Source: Elysia chlorotica (Eukaryota; Mollusca; Gastropoda; Plakobranchidae). From it: DNA of 64,000 bases. The DNA is taken from NCBI GenBank assembly GCA_003991915.1, contig RQTK01000300.1, positions 1-64,000 on the forward strand, written 5' to 3'. Each line of letters opens with the position of its first letter. Within the stretch, counting starts at the first letter, position 1. The notes below the pieces were generated by a model that saw only the letters and a list, made by a program, of their open reading frames with translations, searched no databases and was not told where the DNA came from. Positions 13,134-23,445 of the stretch are shown here, one piece after another. The position numbers and the translations under genes were made by a program.

Positions 13134-16100
13134 ATACATAATTATATTTATAAAATAATCTCTCTATTATCTTCTTCCTTGCTTTGTGTCCAATGAGTAG
13201 CGTGTTAGCTTCTTTTCTATCTACGAGCCATTTGAGCTGAATTTTTATTTTACGAGTCTGAATTTGTTTATTGTGTTGAATCAGAAGAGTTCAGCGTTGT
13301 ACGTACTTTTCACCATTTGAACAAGATCCGGAAGGGAATTGTCCAATCTGAAAGGTTGCATGTCAAATGTCTCCATCACATACAAGGTTCCGTCAGCATT
13401 CCAGACATTAACCCAGATTCCAGTTCTTCTTTTCAAAACCAGACCCTGCAAATGGACACATATAAATGTCGTCATGAAATCAACTTTCGATTTTGGAAGG
13501 TGTTCTGACTTTTTTCTAATATTTTTAGTTAATTTATTTTTTTATTTTTTGCTGTAGATGATTGTTGTTGTTTCCTTAATGTTCAATCTCAAAGTTCAAA
13601 CAATATTATTACAAACGTAGTTCTCTACCACCTCCTATGGATTATGATTCAAGCTTTAATATCTTAATGGTTTTTAAAATACCTACATGCATAAAGTAAA
13701 TAGTTGTATCGTGAAACAGTGAATTATGTCCCTCTTTTCCCCTATAACAATAGTTTATAAACAGTTTCTCGAAAATGTCTTCTTTTTCTGCAATATAAGT
13801 ATTGAGGGGTTAAATCAATAATTTACTTACAAAACAAAAATCAATGTCTTTTTCCTGAGATTTTAAATGAACAAATTATAGCCCTGAAAAAAGCAGGGTT
13901 GTCAAAAGATAAAAGTTGTAAGTAAAAACAGTCGGTATTCATTTTTGTTTCATGTCACTTGCAATCTTCCAAGTTTTCTAAGAGAAGAGAAGACATTGTT
14001 ACGTGTTACAGATTGGTTTACCCATAGGGTTGGTTTTTTAAGTCTACATCTCATGGGGTTGGAGAGGGGCGCGGTGGTCCTGTGGTAGAACATCGGCTTC
14101 CGACGCAAAAGGTCCGAGTTCGATCTCGGCGATTGCGTTCCCTACTAGTCGGGTAGTTGTCAGTATAATGTGAATGACTGATACAGGAGTCATGGCATCC
14201 TCGCCTGTCGATGTCTCGTGTGTGGCAACACACAAAATTGTCAGGCGTTAGTCTTGGGGCCCGTCCACAATATAGCCTATATAGTGCTGATGTTGGATGT
14301 TAAACCAACTCAATAACTCACTCAACAATCATGTGGTTGGTTTTAAACTCTATATCCCATGGGGTTGACTGTCCAGGCGATTATTTACCTCACTGTCGTA
14401 GACAAAGCCGCAAGGGCCTGGGGACGCTGGCTCGATTGTCTCTATCAGTTTTGACCAGCTCAGTTTCTCCTTCCCGTGAATCTCGATTTTACCACCGCCA
14501 TTTGCTCCGACGAACTTACGCCCAAAGCCGGGCACTTCTTGCTTGGCGTTGCTCTTGCCTTAAGGTATGAAAGAAAAAGAACTATTTTTAGATGATTACG
14601 TATTGGTAGCAAGATCTTAGGCTAGTTCTCACATACCAGTTCTTTATGACCAGTTAATATTCCCATTATCTCTAATAGGTTAATAATTGTTATAAAAAAC
14701 AAGAACTTTTGTTTCGTTCATAAAATAAATTCTAGAAACTATTAGTAAAACCTTAAGTAAGTATCCGCTAACATGGCGGAAAGTCAATAATTTAGATGGA
14801 ACAGATCTATGGTTACAGTCAACATTTAAAACGCCCCACGCAAAATTATACAGACTTATGGTAACCTTCACATCTGCTTCATTTACTATTCAAAAGCATT
14901 TTAATGTGTAAAGCATAATGAGGTGTATTATTACTGTTGTTGTTGTTATTGTTATTATTACCATCGGCATTATTTTTTAAGATATCTTCTTTTTTGTCGT
15001 TGTTAGTTTTTCATTAGGTATTTCGAGAACTCAGGGAATCTTTGATATGAATGAAAAGGAATTGAACTAAAATTACCGTAAAGGAAGATGTCGGCCGTCT
15101 TCTCGAACCTGCACGTCTCAGAGCCAATGTGAAACTCTCCATTGACGAGGACGTAGCTTGTCTCCATCCTGATGCCGTCCACATTCCCCCACACCAAGGT
15201 TCCATTTATTGTCAGAGTGAGGAGTCGCGGTATGGGCGCGTCCAGTATTACCTTTAAGCCTGCAGGGGGAAAGGATCGGTACATGTATCATGGTTTGTTT
15301 GTTTCTTGTTGCTTAGCGTCCAACGTCAGCATTGCATAGACAAAACTGTGAACGGGCTCCAAGATTTACGTCTTATAAGTTAACATGCTGCCGCACAGAG
15401 ACAGCGCGGGAGATATCATGACTCTGTTTCAGACGGTCGCAATTATTATGTTGATATCGACCCAACCGGCAGGGCACGAAGTCGCCAGAGCGAGGGTCAA
15501 ACCACGGACTTCCTGCCTCGCATACGATGTTTTGCTTCTAGGGCTACCGCGCCCACTTGATCGCTGTGTTAAAGCGGCGGTTCTAAAGCGGGAGGGCGAG
15601 GTTCAAAATCTACTCCGGATGCCGCAATTTTTGCTCTACTGGTCGGGTCAGTGTCGGTATAATATGAGCGGTCAAGTCCGGGGTATTTCGCTCTGAGGTA
15701 CCCTGGACGAACTTTCTCAAGTCATAATAATTATTAAGGGACTTTTTTTCTTGAAAATGTATAGCTCTACTTATCTATTCCTTTATTAGTCCCCCAACCA
15801 CCTTTTTTTTTCAAGAAAAAATTGAGACAGCTTAAAGGTGTGGATGAAAATAAATAGATGACACATTGTTAAGAATAAAGGTGAAATTGTATGGCATTAT
15901 GGGCATTATTCTACAGGTTTGGAGTTTATTTATAAGGTTTTATTATTTCTGCTACTGTATTTAATCCTTAAAAAGCATTTTTCCTGATCTGTAAAAAGTG
16001 TAACGTTATTATATACGAGTTTTGTTGTTTTAGACTTTTAGAATATGCGGAGACTTTGTGCAAATTATTCGGGGTTTTATTTCACGTATGCAATAATCCA

Positions 16101-16302
16101 TACCTTTTGGAATGACAACAGCATCATTTTCCCTAGGAATATGCCCTGAAGGCCAAGTGCTAGGCTCGCTCCACTTCAGAAGGGTAGAGTCCTCCCAAGG
16201 ACAGCTGTGAGTTGCTGCGACAAGTGACAGGAGAGCAAAACTACTCACTAACGACACCAGGTGTCGCATGGTGAAACTGTTGCAGACTTTCCATCGAAGC
16301 AT
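932..16302 (-). CDS. CEMIP: CEMIP/KIAA1199-like secreted G8-domain protein, 5' part (3' end off window)
   Basis: Vertebrate CEMIP and its paralogue CEMIP2/TMEM2 are linked to hyaluronan binding and breakdown outside the cell. Here 17 minus-strand exons with GT/AG borders join in phase without a stop; with two inverted plus-strand exons they encode about 914 residues. Order: signal peptide (about residues 12-33), G8 domain (exons 1-3), lectin-like domain of the PANDER/ILEI type (exons 4-5), inverted exons (about 284-357), then the beta-helix region (exon 6 on). Family motifs seen: VIASTD-like IVASTDF, DERAEVGLLTRNI, GGHVK, HMGQQ, YPLHYHL, SRCVTIHG, NNFTENVAAGSD. I rely on remembered human CEMIP for the match. 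Full family length is about 1,100-1,360 aa, so the C-terminal third lies left of base 1. CEMIP is a family-level name; CEMIP2 is the alternative, but a cleavable signal peptide fits CEMIP better. Whether it acts on hyaluronan in this animal is unknown. Confidence 0.88.
1187..1476 (-). repeat. tRNA-derived SINE, copy A (minus)
   Basis: Reads on the minus strand from a tRNA-like head (…GTAGAACATCGGCTCCGACGC in related form) to the tail ATTGTGGACGGGCCCCAAG (as read on plus). The head is present twice ('gcgtcggagccgatgttct' and 'gcgtcgaaagcccatgttct'), suggesting a head duplication or a nested copy. Same family as the copies at 10631, 14064 and 15295. Confidence 0.8.
2673..2775 (-). CDS. CEMIP: CEMIP-like exon 16
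   Basis: Acceptor GTGTCCAG, donor GTAAGA, 103 nt, phase 2 to phase 0. Encodes ATALHFHPNNHYPMVPRNGV and ends LRFGYCDG, in the position of CEMIP/TMEM2 'ALAFRLNNAWQ..P.N...' sequence. Confidence 0.82.
3331..3450 (-). CDS. CEMIP: CEMIP-like exon 15
   Basis: Acceptor TGCCTGCAG, donor GTAAGG, 120 nt, phase 2 to phase 2. Encodes ISAVQFYQGPVYLDNCYFDQ, matching 'RGIQLYDGPINIQNCTF' in CEMIP. Confidence 0.87.
3836..4042 (-). CDS. CEMIP: CEMIP-like exon 14
   Basis: Acceptor TCCTGCAG, donor GTGAGT, 207 nt, phase 2 to phase 2. Encodes FADSPTSYVAAHSG, then SCDVRNSIFIGETENKGQP, matching 'FADNGIG...NSLFVGESGNVG'. An overlapping reading frame is also open but does not match the family. Confidence 0.87.
4958..5029 (-). 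CDS. CEMIP: CEMIP-like exon 13
   Basis: Acceptor ATTTTAAAG, donor GTAAGT, 72 nt, phase 2 to phase 2. Encodes LTMYKNDNRNSWIRCGNIVI, matching 'LTAYKNRDHGAWIRGGNI'. The aromatic/Arg/Gly core W-I-R-x-G-N is kept. Confidence 0.85.
5821..5969 (-). CDS. CEMIP: CEMIP-like exon 12
   Basis: Acceptor CTTCTGCAG, donor GTAAGT, 149 nt, phase 0 to phase 2. Encodes GGLWFDNRLSYGQID and then NRYTPRDPPNP, placed like the 'G...D...L......GYRP..DP' segment of CEMIP2/TMEM2. A long (TAG)n array starts about 90 bp upstream in the preceding intron. Confidence 0.82.
6058..6350. repeat. (TAG)n/(TTG)n microsatellite
   Basis: Nearly pure TAG repeats with a short CAG block near 6138, turning into TTG repeats at about 6281. 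Intronic. All open frames here (poly-Val, poly-Thr, poly-Leu) are artefacts of the repeat. Confidence 0.95.
6681..6827 (-). CDS. CEMIP: CEMIP-like exon 11
   Basis: Acceptor TCTTCTCAG, donor GTGAGT, 147 nt, phase 0 to phase 0. Encodes SFGMVLAFADRPLGPSLARQ, then FARNVMHGNKH, matching 'GFWFIFHHVPTGPSVG...FYNNRAHSN' by position and the GPS motif. Confidence 0.85.
7210..7279 (-). CDS. CEMIP: CEMIP-like exon 10
   Basis: Acceptor CCCTGCCCAG, donor GTAAGT, 70 nt, phase 2 to phase 0. Encodes SYWITHPRNNFTENVAAGSD, matching 'FWMANPNNNLINCAAAGSE'. It carries an N-glycosylation sequon (NFT). Confidence 0.88.
7635..7804 (-). CDS. CEMIP: CEMIP-like exon 9
   Basis: Acceptor GCTTCCAG, donor GTGAGT, 170 nt, phase 0 to phase 2. 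Encodes VCVFHLGHGIFLEDSAEQYN and then GTQYGTLLFTD, matching 'GYNSLGHCFFTEDGPEERNTFDHCLGLLVKSGTLLPSD' in CEMIP. It is a beta-helix turn segment. Confidence 0.88.
8327..8515 (-). CDS. CEMIP: CEMIP-like exon 8
   Basis: Acceptor TTCTCAG, donor GTAAGG, 189 nt, phase 0 to phase 0. Encodes EGVQLSHMGQQAV, YPLHYHLADDASG and SNSRCVTIHGTDYLE, matching CEMIP 'ELKHMGQQLVGQYPIHFHL...FSRCVTVHG'. The His/Asp-rich YPLHYHLADD stretch is kept. Confidence 0.92.
8608..8715 (-). repeat. SINE tail fragment (minus)
   Basis: Holds only the 3' half of the SINE family: 'gtttaacgttcaacagcagc', 'ctatattgtggacgggcccc' and 'tgtgctgccacacacga'. The tRNA-like head is missing, as expected of 5'-truncated copies. Confidence 0.75.
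8910..9094 (-). CDS. CEMIP: CEMIP-like exon 7
   Basis: Acceptor TCCTTCAG, donor GTATAA, 185 nt, phase 1 to phase 0. Encodes FGVDERAEVGLLTRNIRLDA and ends DTYGGHVK. This is one of the most conserved stretches of the CEMIP/TMEM2 family ('GVDMRAEVGLLSRNI...FGGHIK'). Confidence 0.9.
10413..10517 (-). CDS. CEMIP: CEMIP-like exon 6: start of the beta-helix region
   Basis: Acceptor ATTACCAG, donor GTGAGT, 105 nt, phase 1 to phase 1. Encodes GDEVIVASTDFEWRQAEIRK and then PCRECGPNQIRVDG, matching CEMIP 'GDTLVIASTDYSMYQAE...PCRSCAPNQVKVAG'. An 18-bp piece of its 3' end is repeated in the following intron at 10346-10363. Confidence 0.88.
10631..10909 (+). repeat. tRNA-derived SINE, copy B (plus), inside the inverted segment
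   Basis: Head 'gggtgaaacatcggtttcc' with a B-box-like 'tgttcgagccctgg', a partial internal duplication of 'cagtttaatgtgaccg', and the family tail 'gatatagcctatatagtgct' to 'cgttaaaccaactcaac'. It starts right at the (GTT)n(GGT)n arm that borders the inverted exons. Confidence 0.8.
11147..11258 (+). CDS. CEMIP: CEMIP-like exon 5a, on the opposite strand (inverted)
   Basis: Acceptor TTCGATTCAG, donor GTCAGT on the plus strand; 112 nt, phase 1 to phase 2. Encodes GKVDCVVEKHSARRADYVGP and then FGLGDLVFIA. It fits directly behind exon 5 (GETG|KVDC) in phase, and occupies the part of the protein that would otherwise be missing between exons 5 and 6. The flanking exons are on the minus strand, so this exon cannot be spliced into the transcript as assembled. 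Confidence 0.75.
11345..11440. repeat. (AAC)n microsatellite between the two inverted exons
   Basis: About 32 AAC units in the intron between inverted exons 5a and 5b. The poly-Asn and poly-Thr frames are not genes. Confidence 0.95.
11602..11711 (+). CDS. CEMIP: CEMIP-like exon 5b, on the opposite strand (inverted)
   Basis: Acceptor TTTCACAG, donor GTAAGG on the plus strand; 110 nt, phase 2 to phase 1. Encodes TEPDTKNEFARFRALNRDA, then YPKLSLLHDVSSWEVG. The end matches CEMIP 'RPKLTV...DNVQSWKPGD' and joins exon 6 as SSWEVG|DEVIVAS, exactly the family sequence SWKPGDTLVIAS. This junction is the best evidence that the exon belongs to the minus-strand gene and has been inverted. Confidence 0.82.
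11970..12153. repeat. (ACC)n(AAC)n and (CT)n microsatellites
   Basis: (ACC)n at 11971-12017 passes into (AAC)5 at 12018-12032; (CT)n spans 12113-12153. The first one is the right-hand arm of the inverted repeat that borders the inverted exons. Confidence 0.95.
12255..12413 (-). CDS. CEMIP: CEMIP-like exon 5: second half of PANDER/ILEI-like domain
   Basis: Acceptor ATCATAG, donor GTAACA, 159 nt, phase 1 to phase 1. Encodes IPNGKVFSMGIYRTIGT, then FFKLMEELGAKEIRNVG and PYVFVGETG, parallel to the 'G..LGS..F..LGFR.PWSF...G' stretch of CEMIP. The next exon of the protein is not found on this strand; it lies inverted at 11147-11258. Confidence 0.83.
12663..13044. other. Assembly gap (N run) between two microsatellites
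   Basis: 382 Ns, with (TAG)n at 12567-12662 on the left and (TC)n at 13045-13131 on the right. It lies in the intron between exons 5 and 4 of the CEMIP-like gene. The real length is unknown. Confidence 0.95.
13307..13445 (-). CDS. CEMIP: CEMIP-like exon 4: start of PANDER/ILEI-like domain
   Basis: Acceptor TTTGCAG, donor GTACGT, 139 nt, phase 0 to phase 1. Encodes RTGIWVNVWNADGTLYVMET, the 'G..V.V......G......FD' opening of the interleukin-like/PANDER domain that follows G8 in CEMIP. It lies next to an assembly gap in the following intron. Confidence 0.8.
14064..14327 (+). repeat. tRNA-derived SINE, full copy C (plus)
   Basis: The clearest copy. The tRNA-like head carries an A-box-like TGTGGTAGAACATCGG and a B-box-like GGTCCGAGTTCGATCTCGG; the body runs through 'ctcgtgtgtggcaacacac' to the tail 'tagtgctgatgttggatgtt' and 'aaaccaactcaa'. 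Imperfect direct repeats of about 38 bp flank it (14021-14062 and 14329-14366). Confidence 0.87.
14389..14558 (-). CDS. CEMIP: CEMIP-like exon 3: end of G8 domain
   Basis: Acceptor CCTTAAG, donor GTAAAT, 170 nt, phase 1 to phase 0. It encodes GKSNAKQEVPGFGRKFVGA and then GGGKIEIHGKEKLSW, the glycine-rich 'G.G.IEIHG....W..L' end of the G8 domain in this family. A SINE ends about 60 bp beyond its donor, in the following intron. Confidence 0.85.
15077..15259 (-). CDS. CEMIP: CEMIP-like exon 2: G8 domain core
   Basis: Acceptor CCCCCTGCAG, donor GTAATT, 183 nt, phase 1 to phase 1. It encodes GLKVILDAPIPRL followed by LTINGTLVWGN and ETCRF, the repeated beta-strand pattern of G8 domains (first glycines, I/V-rich strands, 'L.I.G.L.'). 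It joins exon 1 as PKGLKVILD. Confidence 0.85.
15295..15680. repeat. Decayed SINE (minus, about 15295-15560) followed by a SINE head fragment (plus, about 15585-15680)
   Basis: The minus part keeps 'agcgtccaacgtcagcattg', 'gaacgggctccaag' and 'cgacccaaccggcag'. The plus part starts with a head-like 'cggcggttctaaagcggga' and continues 'ctctactggtcgggtcagtg'. The two heads face each other, so this is either a nested insertion or two neighbouring old copies. Confidence 0.65.
16104..16302 (-). CDS. CEMIP: CEMIP-like exon 1: signal peptide and start of G8 domain
   Basis: ATG at 16302-16300, with a second in-frame ATG at 16269-16267. From the second Met the protein begins MRHLVSLVSSFALLSLVA, a classic signal peptide, so the second Met may be the real start. 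Then CPWEDSTLLKWSEPSTWPSG, the W-x-x-P-x-W-P-x-G entry of a G8 domain. The donor is GTATGG; the exon ends in phase 1 after a Lys codon plus G. Confidence 0.85.
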
Positions 16303-18299
16303 TTGTGTAAGTGTGTTTGTGGAGATAATAAAGAAATAACATGAGATATTCTGAAAACTATGCGTAACGATAGATTGCTAATATTTTTAATACTCTATTG
16401 TGAAGTATCTCTACGTTACTACCAACAATGTCAAAACCGTATATTTAGTTATACTATATGTTAGCCGGAGGAAATTCTATTGTTATTAAAAACAAAAAAT
16501 GGTATGGTTAATGCTAAATTTAATCGTATACTGACATCAACCACACTCATTCCAATAAGGACACACAGATGAAGTTGGAATAGATAAGATATTTATTAAG
16601 TTTGCATAATACGGAAAAGATTTCTCAAGCTGAGATAACGTGGAACCACACAGTAAAAAAAAACACACAAACAAAAACAAAGGAGATAAGTTAAACTCTA
16701 AGAAGATTACAAGATAGCGAAACGTTACATCCGTTCAAACCTAAATTAAAATAAATTATTGAATGTTTATACCAGGATAAATGAAAATTAGACCTGTAAC
16801 ATAAATGGATAGCAACAAAACTACAGAGTAAACTTATAAACTCATGTCAAACTATATCAGAAAACAAAACTAAATCTTTACAGCTTCTATACTTCAAACC
16901 GACAATAAAGGAAACTAACTATTATCAAGCTTATACAAACCAAACTATGAACCAAGTCGTCAACACTATCATACACTCAAACCTAAACAATAAAACCAAA
17001 GGCGCAAATGAAAAAAAAAAATTTTTTTTTCAAGGCTGTAAATGTTGTTTTTTTATGCTTAAGCTTTAATTGTTTTCCCCCAAAAAACACCTAAGTTAAA
17101 TTTCAACCAGTGAAGTGTTCACCACTACATACATCTACATTGCATTAAATTTTGAATATTGCTAATTTTTAATAGAAATGCCGAAAACTGTTTTTTAGTT
17201 TTTTTTCTTACCTTGTATATAGATTAAACCAATAGAAACTGCTTATAAGAAAAGCCCTGTTGTCATTTGGCCAGTGGTAGTGTGTTGCAAGTTGCCTGCG
17301 CATAAAATGTTCAGTGCGATTTTGTGAACGGCAGTAACCTTATATAAGATCATAGTGAATCATATCTCCTTAATAATTAGCTGCACTCTGTTTTCTTGAA
17401 AAAAATTGCGTGGTGAATATTCATTAACTTAATCCTTTGTGAAGCAGCCTTCGTAGGGTTCAGCAATACGAATGAGTGATTAATTTGATTATTAGCATTA
17501 TTAGGAGGCATTGTTGGTAACAAGGGCTTTACTTTAAAAAACGGTTCGTTTTTTAATAAATATTCGAAGAAAAGTGGTTTGCACGTCACTGGTGGAAAGA
17601 AAAGACGAGCAACAGATTGTCGATACAAAATAATAACTTGCTATCTTGTACGAACTTTCCTTTATTGTGCACCTCTCGCCTTGAAAAAAGCACTTCTCTT
17701 GTCGGCACTTGAGTCAATGGCTACGACGACTTAAGGGAAAACACGAAGTCTAATCTTAAGCCTTTAATATAAACGACTTTATTGGGAAATATTGCTCGTG
17801 CTATACAAAAAGGTGGCGTTTATTATCGTGGTAGACAATGCAAACAAAGTGCGACAAACAATGGCTCAATTGGTTAACAATAGTGGAACCAAGCGCTAGT
17901 ACACAGGAACGGTTCATTTCATCATCATCATCATAATAATAATTACATTTTACCAATTTCAAGGTCATTCAGAACATTATTTTTTTACCAACACGACGGG
18001 TATTTTTATTACGGTAATAAAAAAAATTGTTCAAAACATCCCAAAGGTTTCGCAATTCATCTACAAGTAAAAAGGCATTATCGAATATGAAAGAAATAAG
18101 AAAGTAAACAGAAAAGATGACCGGTGAACCGATTGGCCAATGACCTTTTTGAAGTTAACTTAATACAAATTGTACATTTTGCCTCCGTGAAAATTCTAAC
18201 CACGACATTTCCTACTATCGGAAGTCGGTGTCTTTACGTTGCGTACGCAAATCAATTTTCAAAAAAGTCAAGCAAAGACGAAAGCAGCTAACGGTTGAT

Positions 18300-18484
<185 letters not shown>

Positions 18485-18529
18485 CCAGCAGCAGTAGCTA
18501 TAAACATATAATTAAACAATACCAATAGG

Positions 18530-18735
18530 TTTGTCTAATCTGTCTCAATCTATCATCCCTTTCCACTTTAAAACCTCCAAAATTAGGTAACCCCATACAT
18601 AAGAGGACCAGCCTCGTAGTAATAGAATAAACCATAATAGGATATCATGTCTTGCCTTGATCCTGAGCGTTTGTCTTCTGTCAACGCCGCCTGTCGCCGT
18701 ATAGGATCCCCCAGGAGAACCTAGGAGACGTTAAA
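18530..18735 (+). repeat. Dispersed repeat family R2, copy 1
   Basis: Shares about 200 bp with 49300-49512: 'cctccaaaattagg', 'gaccagcctcgtagtaatag', 'atcatgtcttgccttgatcc', 'ttgtcttctgtcaacgccgc', 'tgtcgccgtata'. Both copies have the same orientation. Probably an old SINE or LINE piece; the class is not recognised. Confidence 0.7.
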
Positions 18736-19705
18736 CCCGGAGAGAGGGAGAGAATTCTCTCCCTCCAACTATAGAGAAATTGAGAATTTTTACACTGTGT
18801 CTCATCGAATTTCGTTTCCCTTTAATGTTAACTCACATGCCCATTTTGAGCTTAGAGCCGTTCTCATCATTCGGTTGAAGGCGGAAAATGTGGGAAGGAA
18901 ATAAGGTACTTCTAGAAATCTGCATTCTGTACAAACAAGGGGCCTTTTCTTCTGCATTATAAATAAATCTTACATCGGCATGATCCAAAACTAATATGTA
19001 GGATTTAAGCAGTAGCAGGTATCGTTTATCGCGCCAATTTTACTGGCTGTACAATGGTTCCTCTGATTTACACACGGACCGCGTAGGTTACACAATGGCC
19101 GGCACCTTCTTAATTCTAAATAATTATGGTTTTTATTGCTCATAGTCATAAAGTTGTTTTTTTTTTATGGGCGTGCTACTTCGAATCGAAATAAAAATAA
19201 TTTGTTCCTCTCCTTAAGAATGCTTAATAACAATAAACACCTACCTTTTTTCTGTTTCCTTTACCATTTATCTCAACATCGTTCTTTTTCACATTGTCCC
19301 ACGACATCGCCCCCTATATATACAAACACAATAACGGTGTCTCCATCTCTCTATCCCTCTCAAGCCCTCACCTACCCATATGTATCTAACTATTTATCTT
19401 TCTATATTTTATATGTGTGTCTATTTATCTTTGTATCTGTTTATCAATGTATATATCTATGTATCTATCTTTGAGGTGTGTTTTTTTCTTGTAATATATC
19501 TAGCTAGTTATCTATCTTTTTATCTTTGGTTTTTTTTTTCGTTTTTTTTTTTTGATCTAGCTATCATTATAAGATAATATAAGATAAGATATAACTTTAT
19601 CTGTACTTTAAAGGCAAATTTGATGGTCCGTATATGCAGCATAACAAAACAGTATAGACAGTTACTACATGAGTTATTACAAATATCGATACTCATAACA
19701 GCATC

Positions 19706-19771
<66 letters not shown>

Positions 19772-20324
19772 CAGTAACAATAACAATAACAATAGATCAG
19801 TATTATTATTTAAATAATAATAGTAGCTTGCATAGCAGCTTGGTCTTAATAGAAAATAGTATATTTTTTTTTTACTTAAGTTTTAAGTTCTCTAGGCAGA
19901 AACGAATTTTTGTATCTTTTAAGTCTACATCGTAAGGCTCTTGGATTCCCTGAGCGCTCAGAAAAATTTAACTGGCTATAAAGAGGATGGTTTTTATCTT
20001 TTAAAATTGAAACAATCTTAATTTGACATTTACATAAATATAACATATCTACATGGGGGAAATATTCTATGGGTTTACAAACTTTAATACATTTGGAGAT
20101 AATTTTGTCTAGTTTACATGTTTTTGATGCATTTGCATTTCTTACCGAACAGACCAGAGCGAAACAGACCACACTCTCAATGACTGATTTATAAAAAAAG
20201 ACACATTAATCATCTATCTGTCTTATTAATGTGTTTTTTTTTTAATCTTTTATCAATCTATTTATCCATTTCAATAAGTCTCACTACTGTATGAACATAT
20301 ATACGTCTTCTCGCGTGCGCGCGC

Positions 20325-20361
<37 letters not shown>

Positions 20362-23346
20362 TATTTCCCATCTCTCTTTCATGAACATTTAGGATAATAA
20401 TACTATAATTTCTTATTCATCAAATAATTATGCTTTTCTTCCTTTTTTTCATTTTTTATACGGTTCTACCTGCTATCGATGAAAATATGACATTTGTGAT
20501 AGGAGTAATATTGTTCTACATAAATGATAAAACAGTATTCGGGGATAAAAAGATGGAAATTCGCCACAAAGACGAGCGTCTCGCATGCATGATTTTTAAT
20601 AATAATCTCACAAGTGTTGTCATACCTATACTTCTTTCCAATATAGTTTTCTTGTTATATAGGCTAAGTGGTTTGGCCTTGTAAGGATCTTCTTTGTTCT
20701 TTAGATGACAACGATTATTTAATTAATGTCCCTTTTTTCTAATAAGTTCCTGGGAAACCAAAGAAATAAAAATTATTACTACGTTAGTTTCTTCCTTTCA
20801 TCACATTCGATTAATTTGTAGAGACTCTTAGCGGTAGCCCAAATTATTCATTGGCTTGTTTTAAATTAATTAAGTATTAACCCTTTTATAATGAAAACAA
20901 TAGCGGACTTTGACACATTTTATTTTGTTCTATATAATTAATAGTCTTTAGGCACTGACACTGTAAATATGCAATCAAACCGAAAGAAAGGACTAGCTTT
21001 AAGATATAATTATATTTATTTGTCTTTGTTCATAATACATTTCAGGACTCTGTTATGAGTAAGCATGCTGTTTCTACTTTTATGATATTATCAAAATAAT
21101 TAGTGATTACAAAAAAGCTTGGGTACGCTTCTTAGGAATAAGGATTTTTTTTCTGTGAGGCGTTGTTCTGTGTAACTTGGAATATATTGTTACAATAAGC
21201 AAGGTTTTATCATTTTAGCTTACTTGTATATTTGAGACCAGGTTTGAGTGTGTGGGAATATGTGTGCTTTTATTTCATATCTGCTGTTGTAGTGGATATA
21301 AAAATAATAACGATGTATTAGTTTAGTTTAGTTAAAGCCATTCCTTGTGGAACATAGGGCCGCAGCAAATCCCCTCCACCTGACTCGGTTTTGGTTGGTC
21401 CTCTTCAGCCCGACCCAAAAAAATGCTATAATAACCTGAAATCCTCACAGAAGTAAAGTTGATATGAAGACCAGGTAGAAACCCCGATATTACCTTGCCA
21501 CTCTTATAATTATTCTTATCAGCAAGAAGCATTTGGAATTTTTTTTAAAGCCTGCGAAATGCTGTGCCAAAGTTTGGGGGCTAATATCAGTGGTAAAGAT
21601 TCTATTATTAAATCAACTAAAAACTAATAATATGTTTTGTCAATATGGTTCCCTCTGAGTGTTTTGATAGTTTCTCTTTACAGCGGATTTTTCTGAATAA
21701 AAATCAGCTCGGATAACGTGGCATTGATAATGAAAGTGTTACTATCGTAATAGAGCATGTAGACGTGTAATATTAGACACTCTGCTTGTTGTATTATACG
21801 TAATCTTCGGCCTCTCTTTACAAAAATCATAAATAATGTACAAATTCAAATGGATAAAACTTCCAGGATCGTTTCTATTTTATCTACACAATGTTAATAC
21901 TGAATGCCAAGACGGCCCTTTTAAATCTTAATATTAATAAGAAGCAACCGCATCTATCGCATTGACTTCTCCACTAGTCTCTTTAGTATATAACAATTTT
22001 GGGCCTGTTATGTTTTTTTTATATTTGTTGGTTGGTTTTTAAAACTTGGCTCTCTATACTAATTCCCAATATAATATAGATGCAAGTTGGGAGTCAATTT
22101 GATAATATTGAATATTCTTTTTTGCTAGTACATACGTTCTGGGTTTTTTTTTCAATGAATGTGTACACTGAGACCATAATGATCCAGCGATGTGTTATGA
22201 TATAATATTGTCATTCATGCAGTTACTTAATAGGGAATAAACTGATCTGCAACATACGCGTGGATTTATGCAACCGAAATCCTATTGGATCGTCCTACCA
22301 TCTCTTGCGACACATATGTTTCGATTGATTGTATTAGTTACTCTCCTCGAGCGTCTTTGTTCACTAGTTATCTATGTCCTATAAAAAGAGATATTGAAAG
22401 AAACGATAAAGGTGAATTGTTTGAAACGAATTTGTATTCAGGACCATTGTGCTGGTTTCTTTGCTGCTATTTTTCATGCTATTATCTCTTCGCTGAGTGA
22501 ATGATAAACATTTATTTTTTATTATCTTTTCTTAATTTTTATGTATGAAAACAATGTGCAGACTTACAATAAACGAAACAAAAAAACATTAATTAACCAG
22601 AAATTAGAAAAAACCGTCGACTGTTCTTTCTGTCTGTAGCCTAGCTGTACAGTGTCCAAACATAATGGCGTTGAATTGACTAAGGACACGCGAAGCCTTG
22701 TCATAGGGAATAATAATGACAACAACAAAGTCTGTTGGCGAATCGCGATGCCAAGAGAGATGCACGCGACTTCTCAGGATAGTGAACAGCACAGTGTTAG
22801 TATTGAAACACTCCGTCACTTTTCCCTATCACTTGAGTGCTCAGGTTTCTTTTTAGAAATTATGTACCCATAGAGCAGAACTGTCGACGAATTTGACGTA
22901 ATTATAGGGTAGAATGCACAGTAACAATATGAAATAAGAAGGTTTGCGACGAGACGTAAGCTACGTCATGTTTGTGTATTCTACCCATAATCTTTTTAAA
23001 TAAAATTCCAATGAATTATGTTCTTAAAGTGGCAGAGTCGAAGGTTATTTGAAATAGTGAATGAAAATGGACAGCCGTTGAGTATTCACGGTAATATACA
23101 TACAAATATGTATTATTGCCTCCAAAATCAGGGGTCGAATTCTTTAAGTTTTTGTTGTTTTGTTACTTAGTTTAGGGCTAGTGTTTATGGAAAACGGCTT
23201 CAAAGAATATAACCATTATAAATTTTAGTGTTGCAACACGAATGTGCTTTTGTGTATGTATGTGTATGCGTTTTTGTTCCTCATGTTTTTTAAACAGTAT
23301 TATGTAAAGCGCATACAGACCGCAGTAAAGGGTAGTGATATGCATC

Positions 23347-23445
<99 letters not shown>

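Noticed and set aside
20318-20356. (GC)n(GT)n tract as a regulatory Z-DNA element
   Set aside because: Short and isolated from any promoter evidence; ordinary dinucleotide repeat.
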